A stretch of DNA of 15,158 bases from an uncultured Clostridia bacterium (GTDB lineage: Bacteria > Bacillota > Clostridia > TANB77 > CAG-508), in NCBI GenBank assembly GCA_934169775.1, contig CAKPOI010000035.1, positions 1 to 15,158 of the forward strand. Direction: 5' to 3'. The position numbers and the translations under genes are program-made. Positions 14,725 to 15,158 of this stretch are shown here, in pieces. Position 1 is the stretch's first letter; every line of letters starts with the position of its first letter. The notes under the pieces were generated by a model. The model was not told the origin of the DNA. It was given only the letters and a program-made list of their open reading frames with translations, and made no database searches.

Positions 14725-14833
14725 CATTTATGTTTTAATGTCCATTTTTATTTCAATAATAATCTAGCAAACATATAATATAGAATAAAAAAATGAATAT
14801 AATGTAAAAGAATATATAAAGGATGTGATAAAT

Positions 14834-15068
14834 ATGGGTGACAGAGGCTTGGATTTTAAACATAAAGAAGTTGTAAATGTAAAAGATGGAAAAAGACTTC
14901 GGTTATGTTCAAGATGTATGTGCAGATTTAGGAAGCGGAAAGATTACTTCAATAATAGTGCCAGGAAATAATAAAATATTGAATATTTTTGCAGGAAATA
15001 ATGACATAGTAATACCATGGGAAAACATCAAATGTATAGGAGATGATTTAATATTAGTAGAAATTTAA
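14834..15068 (+). CDS. YlmC/YmxH-family PRC-barrel protein, read through a +1 frameshift at CGG
   Basis: Small PRC-barrel protein of the sporulation-associated YlmC/YmxH family, often found near sigE/sigG in spore formers; exact role unknown. From ATG 14834 (AAAGGATG upstream) frame 0 reads 'KHKEVVNVKDGKRL' and then CGG at 14900-14902. Skipping C14900 continues 'GYVQDVCADLGSGKITSIIV', then 'PGNNKILNIF', 'NNDIVIPWENIKCIGDDLIL' and stop at 15068. The joined 77-aa product matches family length and its conserved 'G-K-x-L-G-Y-V' and 'IPW..I..IGDD.ILV' pattern. Unshifted, only a 44-aa scrambled peptide is made. Starting instead at ATG 14886 would lose the N-terminal strands including 'KEVVNV', so the whole gene is best read as recoded. 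Confidence 0.85.
14894..14906 (+). other. Putative +1 recoding site in the ylmC-like gene (CTT-CGG-T)
   Basis: Frame 0 reads AGA CTT CGG TTA. Dropping C14900 gives AGA CTT GGT TAT, i.e. R-L-G-Y as in the family. The heptamer CTT-CGG-T is strikingly like the yeast Ty1 +1 site CUU-AGG-C (Leu, rare Arg codon, then Gly in the new frame). No upstream Shine-Dalgarno-like stimulator was seen. Confidence 0.65.
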
Positions 15069-15089
15069 AAAAAATTAAAAAATGTAGTG

Positions 15090-15118
15090 TTACAATAGAT
15101 GTGAAACAAAAATAATAT
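15090..15118 (+). promoter_or_regulatory. Possible promoter for a gene beyond the window
   Basis: TTACAA (15090-15095), 17 nt, TAATAT (15113-15118). It lies after the last gene and points out of the window. It is a moderate match in AT-rich DNA. Confidence 0.3.
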
Positions 15119-15158
15119 AGAAAAAAAGTGATTCAAGTAGTATAATTGAATTGTCTAA

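Noticed and set aside
2132..14902. Three independent sequencing or assembly errors
   Set aside because: Not excluded, but unlikely: all three are the same base, always making an in-frame CGG, in two different sequence contexts (TACGGAA twice, CTTCGGTT once). Many TAGGAA sites elsewhere in the window carry no inserted base.
14886..15068. Reading the YlmC-like gene as an intact 60-aa ORF from ATG 14886
   Set aside because: The ATG lacks a ribosome site and the upstream frame from 14834 has both a ribosome site and the missing family N-terminus.

Overview
The window reads as the chromosome of a very AT-rich, endospore-forming member of the Clostridia (Bacillota). Every convincing gene lies on the + strand. 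The evidence is the gene order murA–ftsQ/divIB–two DUF881 genes–sbp–ftsA–ftsZ–spoIIGA–sigE–…–sigG–…–ylmC/ymxH, which is the Firmicute division/sporulation cluster, together with strong Shine-Dalgarno sites and frequent TTG/GTG starts. No phage, CRISPR, rRNA or tRNA genes were seen.

Layout. 1–1070: an HD-domain hydrolase, then an isolated expression unit (consensus promoter, hairpin leader with a start-stop mini-ORF, a 65-aa hydrophilic protein, a strong terminator). 1073–1255: a decayed GNAT acetyltransferase fragment. 1286–5846: murA, ftsQ, a tandem pair of DUF881 membrane proteins and sbp. 5894–8489: a consensus promoter, ftsA, ftsZ and a terminator. 8675–10438: spoIIGA and sigE, the protease and pro-sigma factor of the mother-cell programme. 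10656–12903: a Tim44-like zinc-ribbon membrane protein and an SPFH-domain zinc-ribbon protein, inserted between sigE and sigG. 12904–13037: a long palindromic repeat with a terminator hairpin at its core. 13115–15068: sigG, an AIM24-family protein and a YlmC/YmxH PRC-barrel protein.

Main observation. Three otherwise well-conserved genes, murA, sigE and ylmC/ymxH, are each broken by exactly one extra base. In all three the extra base is the C of an in-frame CGG codon (2132, 10354, 14900). Skipping that C restores the family sequence perfectly, with glycine (GGN) as the next residue. In the recognised genes (about 4,100 codons) I find no other in-frame CGG and no other frameshift. This suggests that CGG is not decoded as arginine here and instead triggers +1 frameshifting, much as the rare AGG codon does in the yeast Ty1 site CUU-AGG-C. 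If so, MurA, the region 4.2 helix-turn-helix of SigE and the YlmC-like protein are all made only through recoding. The only other in-frame CGG is codon 8 of the unrecognised 65-aa ORF and is a useful counter-test.

Working together: MurA makes the first committed peptidoglycan precursor. FtsQ, FtsA, FtsZ and probably Sbp and the DUF881 proteins build the septum. SpoIIGA activates pro-SigE after the asymmetric septum forms, and SigG runs the late forespore programme. SigE and the SPFH gene share a nearly identical leader of about 60 nt, which hints at common control.
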